Source of the DNA: Gemmatimonadales bacterium
Lineage (GTDB): Bacteria > Gemmatimonadota > Gemmatimonadetes > Gemmatimonadales > JACORV01
NCBI GenBank assembly: GCA_017881505.1
Contig: JADGQW010000003.1
Location: forward strand, 1 to 40,026
Direction of reading: 5' to 3'
DNA length: 40,026 nt
Under the pieces are notes generated by a model. The model was not told the origin of the DNA and did no database searches. It saw nothing but the letters and a program-made list of their open reading frames with translations. The position numbers were made by a program, and so were the translations under genes. This document shows positions 7,509 to 15,610 of the stretch, one piece after another. The stretch's first letter is position 1. Each line of letters begins with the position of its first letter.

Positions 7509-10307
7509 ATGCTCCGCCCGCTCGCCGTCTCCCTCGTGGCCGCCGCCGCGATCGCCGCCCACGCGGCCGCCCAGCAGCCGCTCGACACGGCGTACACGCG
7601 CCAGATCCGCGCCTCCACATCGGAGCCGCGCTTCAACACCGACCTGACGGACCATCTCCCCGCGGACCCGCGGGTGCCCACGCCGCTGGCCGTCCTGGGG
7701 TACGTGCCCGGGACCGTCGGCCGCCTGAGCCACGTGGCGGACATCAACCGCTACTTCCGCGCGCTCGCCGCGGCGACGCCGCGCGTTCGGGTGTTCAGCA
7801 TCGGGATGTCGGACGAGGGACGGGAGATGATCGCCGCCGCGATCGCCGACTCCGCGACGATCGCAGGCCTCGACGGGTACCGCGAGGTCACGCGCCGCCT
7901 GGCCGATCCGCGCGGCCTCTCCGAGGAGGACGCGCACGCCCTCATCGGTCGGGGGAAGCCGATCTACTACCTCACGGGGTCCATCCACTCGCCGGAGACG
8001 GGCTCGCCGGAGATGCTCATGGAGCTCGCCTACCGCCTCGCGGTGGACGAGGGTGCGATGATCCGCGGCATCCGGGAGCACGAGGTCGTGCTCATCACGC
8101 CGGTCCTCGAGGTGGACGGCCGCGACAAGATGGTGGACGTGTACATGTACGGGCGCAGCCACCACGGCGTCCGCCCACCGCTCGTCTACTGGGGCAAGTA
8201 CACCGCGCACGACAACAACCGCGACGGGATGGTGATCTCGCAGGTGCTCTCGCGGAACATCCTCGCCGCGTACTTCGAGTGGCACCCCACGATCCTGCAC
8301 GACCTGCACGAGTCGGTCCCGTTCCTGTACGCCTCCACCGGCACGGGGCCCTACAACCGCGCGATCGACGCGATCACGGTCGACGAGTGGTACACGCTGG
8401 CGATGCAGGAGATCGGCGAGCTCACGAAGCGCGGGCTCCCCGGCGTCTGGACGCACGGTTTCTATGACGGGTGGACGCCGAACTACATCATGTTCATCGC
8501 GAATTTGCGGAACAGCATCGGCCGGTTCTACGAGACGTACACGTCGTTCGGCGCGGAGTGCGACACCGCGCGCCTCGGGCCGGCGCAGACCAGCGTCGAG
8601 TGGTACCGACCCAACCCGCCGCTCAACGGCGTCCGTTGGTGCATCCGCAACAACATCAACTACCAGGAGTCGGGCGCCCTGGTGGCCCTGGATTACGTGG
8701 CCCACAACGGCCCGCGCTTCCTCGAGAACTTCTGGCTGAAGTCGCGGCGCGCGGTGGAGCGGGGCCGGACCCGGGCGCCGTACGCCTGGCTCATCCCGGC
8801 GGCCCAGGCGCGACGGGTGGAGGCCGCCGAGCTGGTGAACCTCTTCCGCCTGCAGGGGATCGAGGTGCACCGCGCCGACCGCGCGTTCGCCGCCGGCAGC
8901 GTCCCGGTGGCCGAGGGGGACTATGTGGTCCGGATGGACCAGCCGTACGGCCCGCTGGCCGACAACCTCCTCGGCATCCAGACCTATCGCCCGACGGATC
9001 CCAGCCCCTACGACGACACGGGGTGGACCCTCGGCGCGCTGCGCAACGTCATCACCAGGGCCATCGCGGATTCGAGCGTACTGGCGCAGCCTCTCACGCT
9101 CCTCACTGACGACGTGCGCCCCCGCGGGACCCTGACCGGCGCCGAGAGCGGCCGCGCGGCGATCCTGGTCCCCGCCACCACGGAGAGCAACCTCATCGTC
9201 TTCCGGTTCCGGCTGCGGCAGATCCGGATGTACGCCGCGGAGGATTCGTTCTCCGTCGCGGGGCAGAGCTTCCCGGCCGGCACGGTGATCATCCCCCTCG
9301 CCGGCGCGCCGCGGGACGCGGAGCGGCAGGTCGCCGGGGCGCTCGACTCCCTGGGCCTCGCCGGCGTGGCCGTGCGGGAGGCGCCGTCCGCTCCACGCCA
9401 CGAGCTCGACGTCCCGCGCATCGGGATGGTCCACTCGTGGACGAACACCCAGGACGAAGGCTGGGTGCGCTACGCCTTCGACCGGCTCGGCATCCCGTAC
9501 ACGTATCTGTCCACCCAGCAGCTGCGCGACAGCAGCCGCCTGGCCGCGCTCGACGTCCTCGTGCTGCCACAGGCCGGGTTCAATGCGCGGTCGCTGATCA
9601 CCGGCATGCCGATGGCGGGTCCGCCGATCCCGTGGAAGCGGACGGCGGAGACCCCGAATCTCGGGCGTGAGGACCAGACCGACGACGTCCGGCCGGGGAT
9701 CGGCCTGGACGGGCTCGTGCGGCTCGACGCGTGGCTGCGCCGCGGCGGGCTCCTCATCACCGAAGGGGGCACGGCCGCTCTGCCGGTGCAGGCGGGCTTC
9801 GGCCGCGGGGTGAGCGTCGTCGAGCCGCGGCAGCTCCGCGCGCGCGGCGCCGTCTTCCGGGCGAGGGTGACGGACCCGCTCAGTCCCATCGCCTACGGCT
9901 ACGCCGACACCTTGCCCGTGTACTTCAGCCAGGCGCCGCTCCTCCAGGTGGATTCGATCGACGCGACCGGTTCCGAGCAGGAACGGGACTCGAGCGTGGT
10001 CCGCGACCTGTGGCGCTCCACCCCGCGCGTCGTCCTCCGCTTCCATCCGAAGTCCGACTCGCTCCTCATCTCCGGCCAGCTCGAGAACGGGACTGAGCTC
10101 GCGGGACGGCCAGCCGTCGTGGATGTGCCCGACGGCGCCGGCCACATCGTCCTCTTCGCCATCCGCCCCTTCTGGCGCTGGCAGACGCAGGGGTCGTTCG
10201 CGCTCGCGTTCAACGCGATTATGAACTGGAACGACCTGGGGGCCCGCTGGCCCACCGCCCAGACGCCCCTGCGCCAGGCGCCTGCGGAGGGAGCCAGGTC
10301 GCGCTAG
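7509..10307 (+). CDS. Secreted M14-type zinc carboxypeptidase-like protein (paralogue 2)
   Basis: The 932-residue protein has a Sec signal peptide ending AAHAAAQQ. M14 residues are complete: His160 and Glu163 (HSPE), His267 (DLHES), Asn237-Arg238 (HDNNRDG) and Glu342 (FYETY). Their spacing almost matches the paralogue at 1293-3635. The peptidase domain is followed by a large C-terminal region including HSWTNTQDEGWVRYAFDRLG and a glycine-rich AWLRRGGLLITEGG stretch. This is a ThuA/GATase-like module shared with the paralogue, again with no obvious catalytic Cys. The ATG has GGGAG six bases upstream. It probably acts in the periplasm or medium on peptides or amidated cell-wall material. That is inference: family membership is clear, substrate is not. 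Confidence 0.85.
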   Translation: MLRPLAVSLVAAAAIAAHAAAQQPLDTAYTRQIRASTSEPRFNTDLTDHLPADPRVPTPLAVLGYVPGTVGRLSHVADINRYFRALAAATPRVRVFSIGMSDEGREMIAAAIADSATIAGLDGYREVTRRLADPRGLSEEDAHALIGRGKPIYYLTGSIHSPETGSPEMLMELAYRLAVDEGAMIRGIREHEVVLITPVLEVDGRDKMVDVYMYGRSHHGVRPPLVYWGKYTAHDNNRDGMVISQVLSRNILAAYFEWHPTILHDLHESVPFLYASTGTGPYNRAIDAITVDEWYTLAMQEIGELTKRGLPGVWTHGFYDGWTPNYIMFIANLRNSIGRFYETYTSFGAECDTARLGPAQTSVEWYRPNPPLNGVRWCIRNNINYQESGALVALDYVAHNGPRFLENFWLKSRRAVERGRTRAPYAWLIPAAQARRVEAAELVNLFRLQGIEVHRADRAFAAGSVPVAEGDYVVRMDQPYGPLADNLLGIQTYRPTDPSPYDDTGWTLGALRNVITRAIADSSVLAQPLTLLTDDVRPRGTLTGAESGRAAILVPATTESNLIVFRFRLRQIRMYAAEDSFSVAGQSFPAGTVIIPLAGAPRDAERQVAGALDSLGLAGVAVREAPSAPRHELDVPRIGMVHSWTNTQDEGWVRYAFDRLGIPYTYLSTQQLRDSSRLAALDVLVLPQAGFNARSLITGMPMAGPPIPWKRTAETPNLGREDQTDDVRPGIGLDGLVRLDAWLRRGGLLITEGGTAALPVQAGFGRGVSVVEPRQLRARGAVFRARVTDPLSPIAYGYADTLPVYFSQAPLLQVDSIDATGSEQERDSSVVRDLWRSTPRVVLRFHPKSDSLLISGQLENGTELAGRPAVVDVPDGAGHIVLFAIRPFWRWQTQGSFALAFNAIMNWNDLGARWPTAQTPLRQAPAEGARSR

Positions 10308-10322
10308 CGCGTGGCCGGCCTA

Positions 10323-10351
10323 TTGACCAGACCGGTACCTCACCTTACCGT
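10323..10351 (+). promoter_or_regulatory. Probable promoter of the tetR-type gene
   Basis: TTGACC (10323-10328, 5 of 6), a 17-base spacer and TACCGT (10346-10351, TAnnnT form) predict an RNA start near 10358. The inverted repeat at 10348-10390 begins inside the -10 box, so bound repressor would block it. Confidence 0.5.
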
Positions 10352-10390
10352 TGCCAACCGTCCGGTTGAATGGGGGTCGGTTGGCAACGG
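10348..10390 (+). repeat. Perfect 13-bp inverted repeat across the tetR start (candidate operator)
   Basis: ccgttgccaaccg (10348-10360) and cggttggcaacgg (10378-10390) are exact reverse complements separated by 17 bases. Each arm is itself a near-palindrome (GTTGsCAAC), so the element can be read as two tandem operator sites 30 bases apart centre to centre. It overlaps the -10 box and the likely TTG start. Confidence 0.75.
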
Positions 10391-10962
10391 GATCGCGGAA
10401 GGAAGCCATCCTCGATGCGGCTCGCGGGGAGTTCGCCGACCTCGGCTACTCCGGGGCACGCGTCGAGCGTATCGCTGCGGCGGCAGGTGCGAATAAGCAG
10501 TTGATATTCCATTACTTCGGATCGAAAGACGGCCTTTACGCCGCAGTCGCCGCCGCCACCTTCCTCGGCGCACCGGACTCTCAGCTCACCGCGCCGACCC
10601 CCACGGAATCGCTTCGGCGGTGCGTCGCGGATATGGCGTCCTGGTTCGGGAGGACGTCCGGGGCTGCCCTCCTGGTTTCCGAGTGTGTCTCAGGGCGGCC
10701 GGTTCCGGCTGAGGCGGAACGGACCGTGAACGGCTGGCTGCAGAAGGCATCGACCAACATCCGCGCCGCCATCGACGACGGACAGCGCAAGGGCTACTTC
10801 AGGGACGACATCGACGCTCAATCCATTGCCAGGCTTATCGTTGCATCATCGGTCGGTAACTCGCTCCTAGCTCGCGGGGAACCCGGCACGGTGCCCGAGT
10901 CCGCGACGAGGTCCGCATCCCTGCTCGCCCAGGTCGCCGTGGATCTCTGTGCCTGGCGCTAG
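10381..10962 (+). CDS. TetR-family transcriptional regulator
   Basis: This is a 193-residue protein from the TTG at 10381 (other in-frame TTGs at 10351 and 10366 are possible). The N-terminal helix-turn-helix is clear: KEAILDAARGEFADLGYSGA, then VERIAAAAGANKQLIFHYF, then GSKDGLYAAV. The C-terminal helical domain is of the type that binds small molecules; the ligand is unknown. The TTG at 10381 gives a normal TetR N-terminus and has GGGGG four bases upstream. The gene overlaps the PBP gene by 14 bases, so the two are probably co-transcribed. Codons such as ttg, ata, att, cat and gga are more frequent than in the neighbouring genes, suggesting a different origin. Confidence 0.85.
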   Translation: MATGSRKEAILDAARGEFADLGYSGARVERIAAAAGANKQLIFHYFGSKDGLYAAVAAATFLGAPDSQLTAPTPTESLRRCVADMASWFGRTSGAALLVSECVSGRPVPAEAERTVNGWLQKASTNIRAAIDDGQRKGYFRDDIDAQSIARLIVASSVGNSLLARGEPGTVPESATRSASLLAQVAVDLCAWR

Positions 10963-12991
10963 GTTCAGTGCGTCGCTGGCGCTGTCAACCGCATGGTTGG
11001 CGCTCGCATTCCAATGCGCCCAAGCGCAAGTGGCACAAGATGTTGAGATTGTCCGCCCTAAGCTCTCTACGGTCGTGTACGACCGCAACGGCGGACTTCT
11101 GGCGGAGATCGGCCCCCAAGCGAGGAGCTGGGCCAGGATGGTGGAGCTTCCGGCCTACGTCGGGCAGGCTTTCGTGGCGACGGAAGACCGGCGCTTCTAT
11201 CAGCATGACGGCGTGGACGTGATCGGCCTGGTGGGCGCGATCCGGGACAATCTGCTGCGCGGGTTCGGCTCCCGGGGAGCCAGCACCATCACCGAGCAGC
11301 TCATCGGCGCGATGTACCCCGCGGAGGTGGACCGCCGTGAGATGACGCTCGGGCGGAAGATGCGCGAGGCTACGATGGCCCGCGCGCTCGAGCGGGGTCA
11401 CACCAAGGCCGAGATCCTCGAGGCGTATCTCAACTACATCCCGTTCGGGCACGGCTGGTTCGGGGTCGAGGCCGCGGCGCGCCACTACTTCGCCAAGGAC
11501 GCCGCCGCGCTCACGGTGGCGGAGGCCGCGCTCCTCGCCGCGCTCCCGAAATCGCCGGTGCAGTACGACCCGCGCGCCCACCCCGATCGCGCGCTGACGA
11601 GGCGGAACCTCGTGCTCCAGCGGATGGAGGAGGAGCGCTACCTGAGTCCGGAGGCCGCGCGCGCGGCGATGCGTGAGCCGCTCCGCCTCGCGCCCGACGC
11701 CGGGTTCAGCACGCGGGCGCCGTACGCGGTGGAGTGGGTGCGACGGTGGCTCGTGCAGCGCTACGGGATCGCCGCCGTGAACAACGGCGGGCTCTCCGTC
11801 CAGACCACCATCGATCCGGATGCGCAGAACGCCGCCAACGCGGCGCTGGCCGGCGGCCTCGCACGGGTGGAGGCGTTGCCGGGCTATCAGTGGCCCCGGT
11901 ACGGCACGCGAGCCGCCCGCGCCACGGCCGGCGAGGCCCCGTACCTCCAGGGCCTGCTCGTCGCGCTCGATCCGGCGAGCGGCGACGTGCTCGCGCTCGT
12001 CGGCGGCAGGGACTTCCGTGATTCGGAGTTCGATCGCGCGGTGCAGGGGCGCCGTCAGGCGGGCTCCGCCTTCAAGCTGTTCGTGTACGCCGCCGCGCTC
12101 GTCCAGGGGATGCCGCCGACCACGCTCCTCGACGACAGCCCTCTCAGCCTCCCGAAGGGCGACGGCACAATGTGGGCGCCGGAGAACAGCGACCGGGCGT
12201 GGCACGGCACGGTGACGATGCGGACGGCGCTGCTGCGCTCGATCAACGTCCCCGCGGTCCGCCTCGCGCTCAGGGCGGGAATGGACTCGGTGGTCGCGAC
12301 GGCGCACCGCTTCGGCCTCACGACCGACGTCCCGCCGTTCGCCCCGACGGCAATCGGCGCCGCCGACGTGCGCCCTATCGAACTGATCGGCGCCTACGGC
12401 GCTCTCGCCACCCTCGGCCGCTACGCGCCGGCGCGGATCGTCACGGTCGTGCAGGGGTCCGCGGGACTGCCGGTCTACGAGGCACCCGCACCGCAACCGG
12501 TGCAGGTGCTGGACTCCGGCACGGCGTTCCAGATGGTGGACATGCTGCGCGATGCGGTGGCGCGCGGCACCGGCACCGCGGCGCGTCAAGGCGCTCCGGC
12601 CGGGCTCGCCGTAGCGGGGAAGACCGGCACGACCAACGACAACGCCGACGTCTGGTTCGTGGGACTCACCCCCGACCTGGTGGCGGGGGTCTGGATGGGA
12701 TTCGACCGTCCGCGGACCATCACGCCCGGTGCCTTCGGCGGGACTCTGGCCGCCCCGATCTGGGCCGCCTTCGCCGCCGCCGTGTACGCGCACCGGCCCG
12801 TCCCCGCGCCGTGGGCGCCCCCGACGGGACTCGTCGCGATGCGCGTGCGCCGCGCCGACGGGGCTCCCGCGGCCTCGGACACCACCGACGCCAGTCTCCC
12901 GGAGTGGTTCCGCGTCGGCACGGAGCCGACGCCGCAGGCCGCCGCCGACCGCCTGCTCCACGGCGCGACCGGCTGGCTGCTGCGCTGGTAG
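10949..12991 (+). CDS. Bifunctional class A penicillin-binding protein (PBP1-type)
   Basis: This peptidoglycan polymerase/cross-linker has 680 residues. A GTG start gives a hydrophobic N-terminal segment (10-26) that serves as signal or anchor. The GT51 glycosyltransferase domain shows ATEDRRFYQHDGVD (catalytic Glu79), GASTITEQL (110-118), RKMREA (Glu140) and KAEILEAYLNYIPFG. The usual STITQQ reads STITEQ here. The transpeptidase domain has SAFK (nucleophile Ser373, Lys376), SIN (431-433) and KTGTT (Lys558). The start overlaps the TetR stop, an unusual pairing that suggests TetR-controlled expression. The first ~40 codons use caa, gca, tca and ctt unlike the rest of the gene. The gene converges on lon with only 18 bases between stops. 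Confidence 0.92.
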   Translation: MPGARFSASLALSTAWLALAFQCAQAQVAQDVEIVRPKLSTVVYDRNGGLLAEIGPQARSWARMVELPAYVGQAFVATEDRRFYQHDGVDVIGLVGAIRDNLLRGFGSRGASTITEQLIGAMYPAEVDRREMTLGRKMREATMARALERGHTKAEILEAYLNYIPFGHGWFGVEAAARHYFAKDAAALTVAEAALLAALPKSPVQYDPRAHPDRALTRRNLVLQRMEEERYLSPEAARAAMREPLRLAPDAGFSTRAPYAVEWVRRWLVQRYGIAAVNNGGLSVQTTIDPDAQNAANAALAGGLARVEALPGYQWPRYGTRAARATAGEAPYLQGLLVALDPASGDVLALVGGRDFRDSEFDRAVQGRRQAGSAFKLFVYAAALVQGMPPTTLLDDSPLSLPKGDGTMWAPENSDRAWHGTVTMRTALLRSINVPAVRLALRAGMDSVVATAHRFGLTTDVPPFAPTAIGAADVRPIELIGAYGALATLGRYAPARIVTVVQGSAGLPVYEAPAPQPVQVLDSGTAFQMVDMLRDAVARGTGTAARQGAPAGLAVAGKTGTTNDNADVWFVGLTPDLVAGVWMGFDRPRTITPGAFGGTLAAPIWAAFAAAVYAHRPVPAPWAPPTGLVAMRVRRADGAPAASDTTDASLPEWFRVGTEPTPQAAADRLLHGATGWLLRW

Positions 12992-13009
12992 TAGGCGGCG
13001 GCGGGACCC

Positions 13010-15433
13010 CTAGCGCGCGCTCTTCAGCAGCGCGTTGACCGCCGGCGTGTCCCGGCTCCCGAGGGCCACGGAGAGCACTTCGTCGAGCGTCTCGACGGGG
13101 TGGAAGACGAGCTGGCGCCGCACCTCTTCGGGCAGGTCCTCGAGGTCGCGCTCGTTCTCCTTCGGCAGGACGATGTCGGTGATCCCCGCCCGCGCCGCTC
13201 CGAGGACCTTCTCCTTCAGCCCGCCGATGGGCAGCACCGTGCCCCGGAGCGTGATCTCGCCGGTCATCGCCACGTTGTGGCGCGTCGGCCGGTTGGTCAG
13301 CGCGCTGATCAGCGCCGTCGCCATCGTGACGCCGGCGGAGGGGCCGTCCTTCGGCACCGCGCCGGCGGGGACGTGGATGTGGATCTGCCGGTCGAGGAGC
13401 GCGCCCTCGGGGACGCCGAGCGCGGTCGCGTTCTTCTTGGCGTAGCTCAGGGCCGCGCGCGCGGACTCCTTCATCACGTCTCCGAGCTGGCCGGTCAGCA
13501 CGAGATCGTCCTTCCCCGCCATCAGCGCCGCCTCGACGAACATGATGTCGCCGCCGCTGGGCGTGTAGTACATCCCGGTCGCGACGCCCACGGCGTCCTC
13601 GCGGGCCGCCCGCTCCGGCCGCACCTTCGGCCGGCCCAGCTCCTTCTTCACCTCCGCGCCGTCCACCACGATCCGTTCCACGGCTCCGCCGGCCACGCGC
13701 CGTGCCACCTTCCGCGCGAGCCGCCCGAGCTCCCGCTCGAGCTGGCGCACGCCAGCCTCGTGCGTGAAACCGCTGATGATCTCGCGGATCGCAGAGTCAT
13801 CGACGGCGATCTGGCCGTCGCCCAGGCCGTTCTCGCGGAGCTGGCGCGGCACGAGGTACTGGCGCGCGATGCCGAGCTTCTCCTGCTCCGTGTAGCCGGA
13901 GAACTCCACCGTCTCCATCCGGTCGAGGAGCGGGCCGGGAATGTTCTGCAGCACGTTCGCGGTCGCGATGAAGAGCACTTCGGACAGGTCGAACGGCACG
14001 CCGAGGTAGTGGTCGGTGAAGGAATCGTTCTGCGCGGGGTCGAGGACCTCGAGGAGCGCCGCGGCGGGGTCGCCCTGGAAGGAGACGCCGAGCTTGTCCA
14101 CCTCGTCGAGGAGGAAGACGGGGTTCTTGGTGCCCGCCTGCTTCATCCCCTGGATGATGCGGCCTGGGAGGGCGCCGACGTAGGTGCGCCGGTGGCCGCG
14201 GATGTCCGCCTCGTCGCGGGCGCCACCCAGGGAGATGCGCACGTACTTCCGCCCCATCGCACGGGCGATGGACTTGGCGATGGACGTCTTGCCGGTGCCC
14301 GGGGGGCCGACGAAGAGGAGGATCGGCCCGTGCTGGAAGACGCGATCGTCCTCCTGGCCCTTCACCGCGCCGCCCTCCGCCTGCTTCTCAGCCGCGGCGT
14401 CGGCGCGCTTGCGCAGCTGCCGCACCGCGAGGAACTCCAGCACCCGCTCCTTCACGTCGCCGAGGCCGTAATGATCCTCCTCCAGGACCTGGTGGGCCCG
14501 CGCCGTGTCGAGGAGATCCTCCGAGCGTACGTTCCACGGCAGCTCGGCGATCCACTCGAGGAAGGTCCGGATGACCTGGGCCTCCATGGACTCCCGGGCC
14601 GCGCGCTCGAGCCGGTTGAGCTCGCGCTCGACCTCCTTCCACGCCGCCTCGGGGAGCTCGAGCTTCTCGAGCTTCTCCCGCAGCGCCGCGACGTCCTCGT
14701 CCTCGTTCCCGTCCCCCAGCTCGCGGCGGATCGCTTTCAGCTGTTCGCGCAGGTACATCTCGCGCTGCCGCTCGCCGATCTCCTCCTGCACCTGCGACTT
14801 GATGTCCTCCTGCGCGTCGGCGACGGCGATCTGGCGCTGCATCTGGATGAGGATCCGCCGGAGACGGTCCTCGACCGACAGCGTCTCGAGGAGGGACTGC
14901 CGCTCAGGGGTCTTGAGGTCGATGTACCCGGCCACCAGGTCCGCGAACCGCCCCGGATCACTCACCCCCGCGAGCGTCTGCTGGACCATCTCCTCGGGGA
15001 GGCCGCTCTTCTGCGCCAGCTCCGCCGCGCGCTCGCGCGCTTCCTTGTAGAGCGCCTGGAAGGCCGGCTCGGCGGGGTCGAGGGGCGCCAGGTCGGCGAC
15101 CTCACGCAGCGTCGCCTCGAGATATCCCTCGCGCTCCGTGATGTGGACGGCCGCCGCGCGGTACTCGCCGTGGAGGACCAGCTGCACGCCGCCGAGGCCG
15201 CGCTGCACCTGGCCGATCCGGGCCACCGTGCCCATCGAGTGCAGGAGTTCGGGAGTGACCTGCTCGACGTTCTCGCGCTGCGCCACCGCGAAGATGAGCC
15301 GCTTTTCGTCCTTGAGCGCCGTCTCGATCGCGCGCAGCGTGCCCGGCCGACCGGCGCTGATCGGCGACGTGGTGCCGGGGTAGAGGACCAGCTCGCGCAG
15401 GGGAAGGACGGGCAGGGTCACGGGGTCGTTCAT
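13010..15433 (-). CDS. lon: ATP-dependent protease Lon (LonA type)
   Basis: The 807-residue protein has the full LonA architecture. An N-terminal LAN domain starts LPVLPLRELVLYPG, followed by long coiled-coil helices (residues ~190-270). The AAA+ module has Walker A GPPGTGKTS and Walker B VFLLDEVDKLG. The C-terminal protease domain carries catalytic Ser699 (PKDGPSAGV) and Lys740 (GGLKEK). It degrades misfolded and regulatory proteins in the cytoplasm. Length is typical. The ATG at 15433 has only a weak GAGAG upstream. It is divergent from the kinase gene across about 170 bases. No CIRCE element is visible there, though GCACccttcGTGC at 15488-15500 is a short dyad. Assignment is secure. Confidence 0.97.
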   Translation of the reverse strand: MNDPVTLPVLPLRELVLYPGTTSPISAGRPGTLRAIETALKDEKRLIFAVAQRENVEQVTPELLHSMGTVARIGQVQRGLGGVQLVLHGEYRAAAVHITEREGYLEATLREVADLAPLDPAEPAFQALYKEARERAAELAQKSGLPEEMVQQTLAGVSDPGRFADLVAGYIDLKTPERQSLLETLSVEDRLRRILIQMQRQIAVADAQEDIKSQVQEEIGERQREMYLREQLKAIRRELGDGNEDEDVAALREKLEKLELPEAAWKEVERELNRLERAARESMEAQVIRTFLEWIAELPWNVRSEDLLDTARAHQVLEEDHYGLGDVKERVLEFLAVRQLRKRADAAAEKQAEGGAVKGQEDDRVFQHGPILLFVGPPGTGKTSIAKSIARAMGRKYVRISLGGARDEADIRGHRRTYVGALPGRIIQGMKQAGTKNPVFLLDEVDKLGVSFQGDPAAALLEVLDPAQNDSFTDHYLGVPFDLSEVLFIATANVLQNIPGPLLDRMETVEFSGYTEQEKLGIARQYLVPRQLRENGLGDGQIAVDDSAIREIISGFTHEAGVRQLERELGRLARKVARRVAGGAVERIVVDGAEVKKELGRPKVRPERAAREDAVGVATGMYYTPSGGDIMFVEAALMAGKDDLVLTGQLGDVMKESARAALSYAKKNATALGVPEGALLDRQIHIHVPAGAVPKDGPSAGVTMATALISALTNRPTRHNVAMTGEITLRGTVLPIGGLKEKVLGAARAGITDIVLPKENERDLEDLPEEVRRQLVFHPVETLDEVLSVALGSRDTPAVNALLKSAR

Positions 15434-15552
15434 CGGCCGCTCTCGCAGGTCGTGGATGGTACCGATTCGGGATCATCCTCCGATCAAGCACCCTTCGTGC
15501 CACCTGTGGACCCGGAACCTGCGCCAATCTGGCAGGAACGGGCCGTTCGCAG

Positions 15553-15581
15553 TTGCCACACCGGGCCGCCGCCGCTAATCT
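15553..15581 (+). promoter_or_regulatory. Probable promoter of the Ser/Thr kinase transcript
   Basis: TTGCCA (15553-15558, 5 of 6), a 17-base spacer and TAATCT (15576-15581, TAnnnT form) predict an RNA start near 15588-15590. That coincides with an ATG opening a six-codon mini-ORF that ends on the kinase start. Confidence 0.45.
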
Positions 15582-15589
15582 ATGCCGCG

Positions 15590-15610
15590 ATGCCGCATCC
15601 TGCCCTATGA
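15590..15610 (+). CDS. Six-codon mini-ORF (MPHPAL) overlapping the kinase start
   Basis: The ATG at 15590 lies eight bases after the predicted -10 box. The frame reads six codons and stops at TGA 15608-15610, which overlaps the kinase ATG as ATGA. The kinase has no Shine-Dalgarno, so a leaderless mini-ORF that delivers ribosomes by termination-reinitiation would explain its translation. This is inference from layout; such tiny frames also arise by chance. Confidence 0.25.
   Translation: MPHPAL

Noticed and set aside
7170-10145. Very long open frame on the minus strand opposite the second M14 peptidase gene
   Set aside because: It is Arg/Gly/Val-rich with no domain, and it mirrors the codon pattern of the real gene. 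Other long frames, opposite lon, the E1 fusion and the spermidine-synthase-like gene, are rejected for the same reason.
12970-13035. Shared bidirectional terminator between the PBP gene and lon
   Set aside because: Only 18 bases separate the stops. The visible GCTGCTG/CAGCAGC pairing lies inside the coding ends, with no T-tract on either strand.
15434-15552. CIRCE or similar heat-shock operator upstream of lon
   Set aside because: No TTAGCACTC-N9-GAGTGCTAA-like sequence is present; only the short dyad GCAC-N5-GTGC is seen, which is too weak to name.
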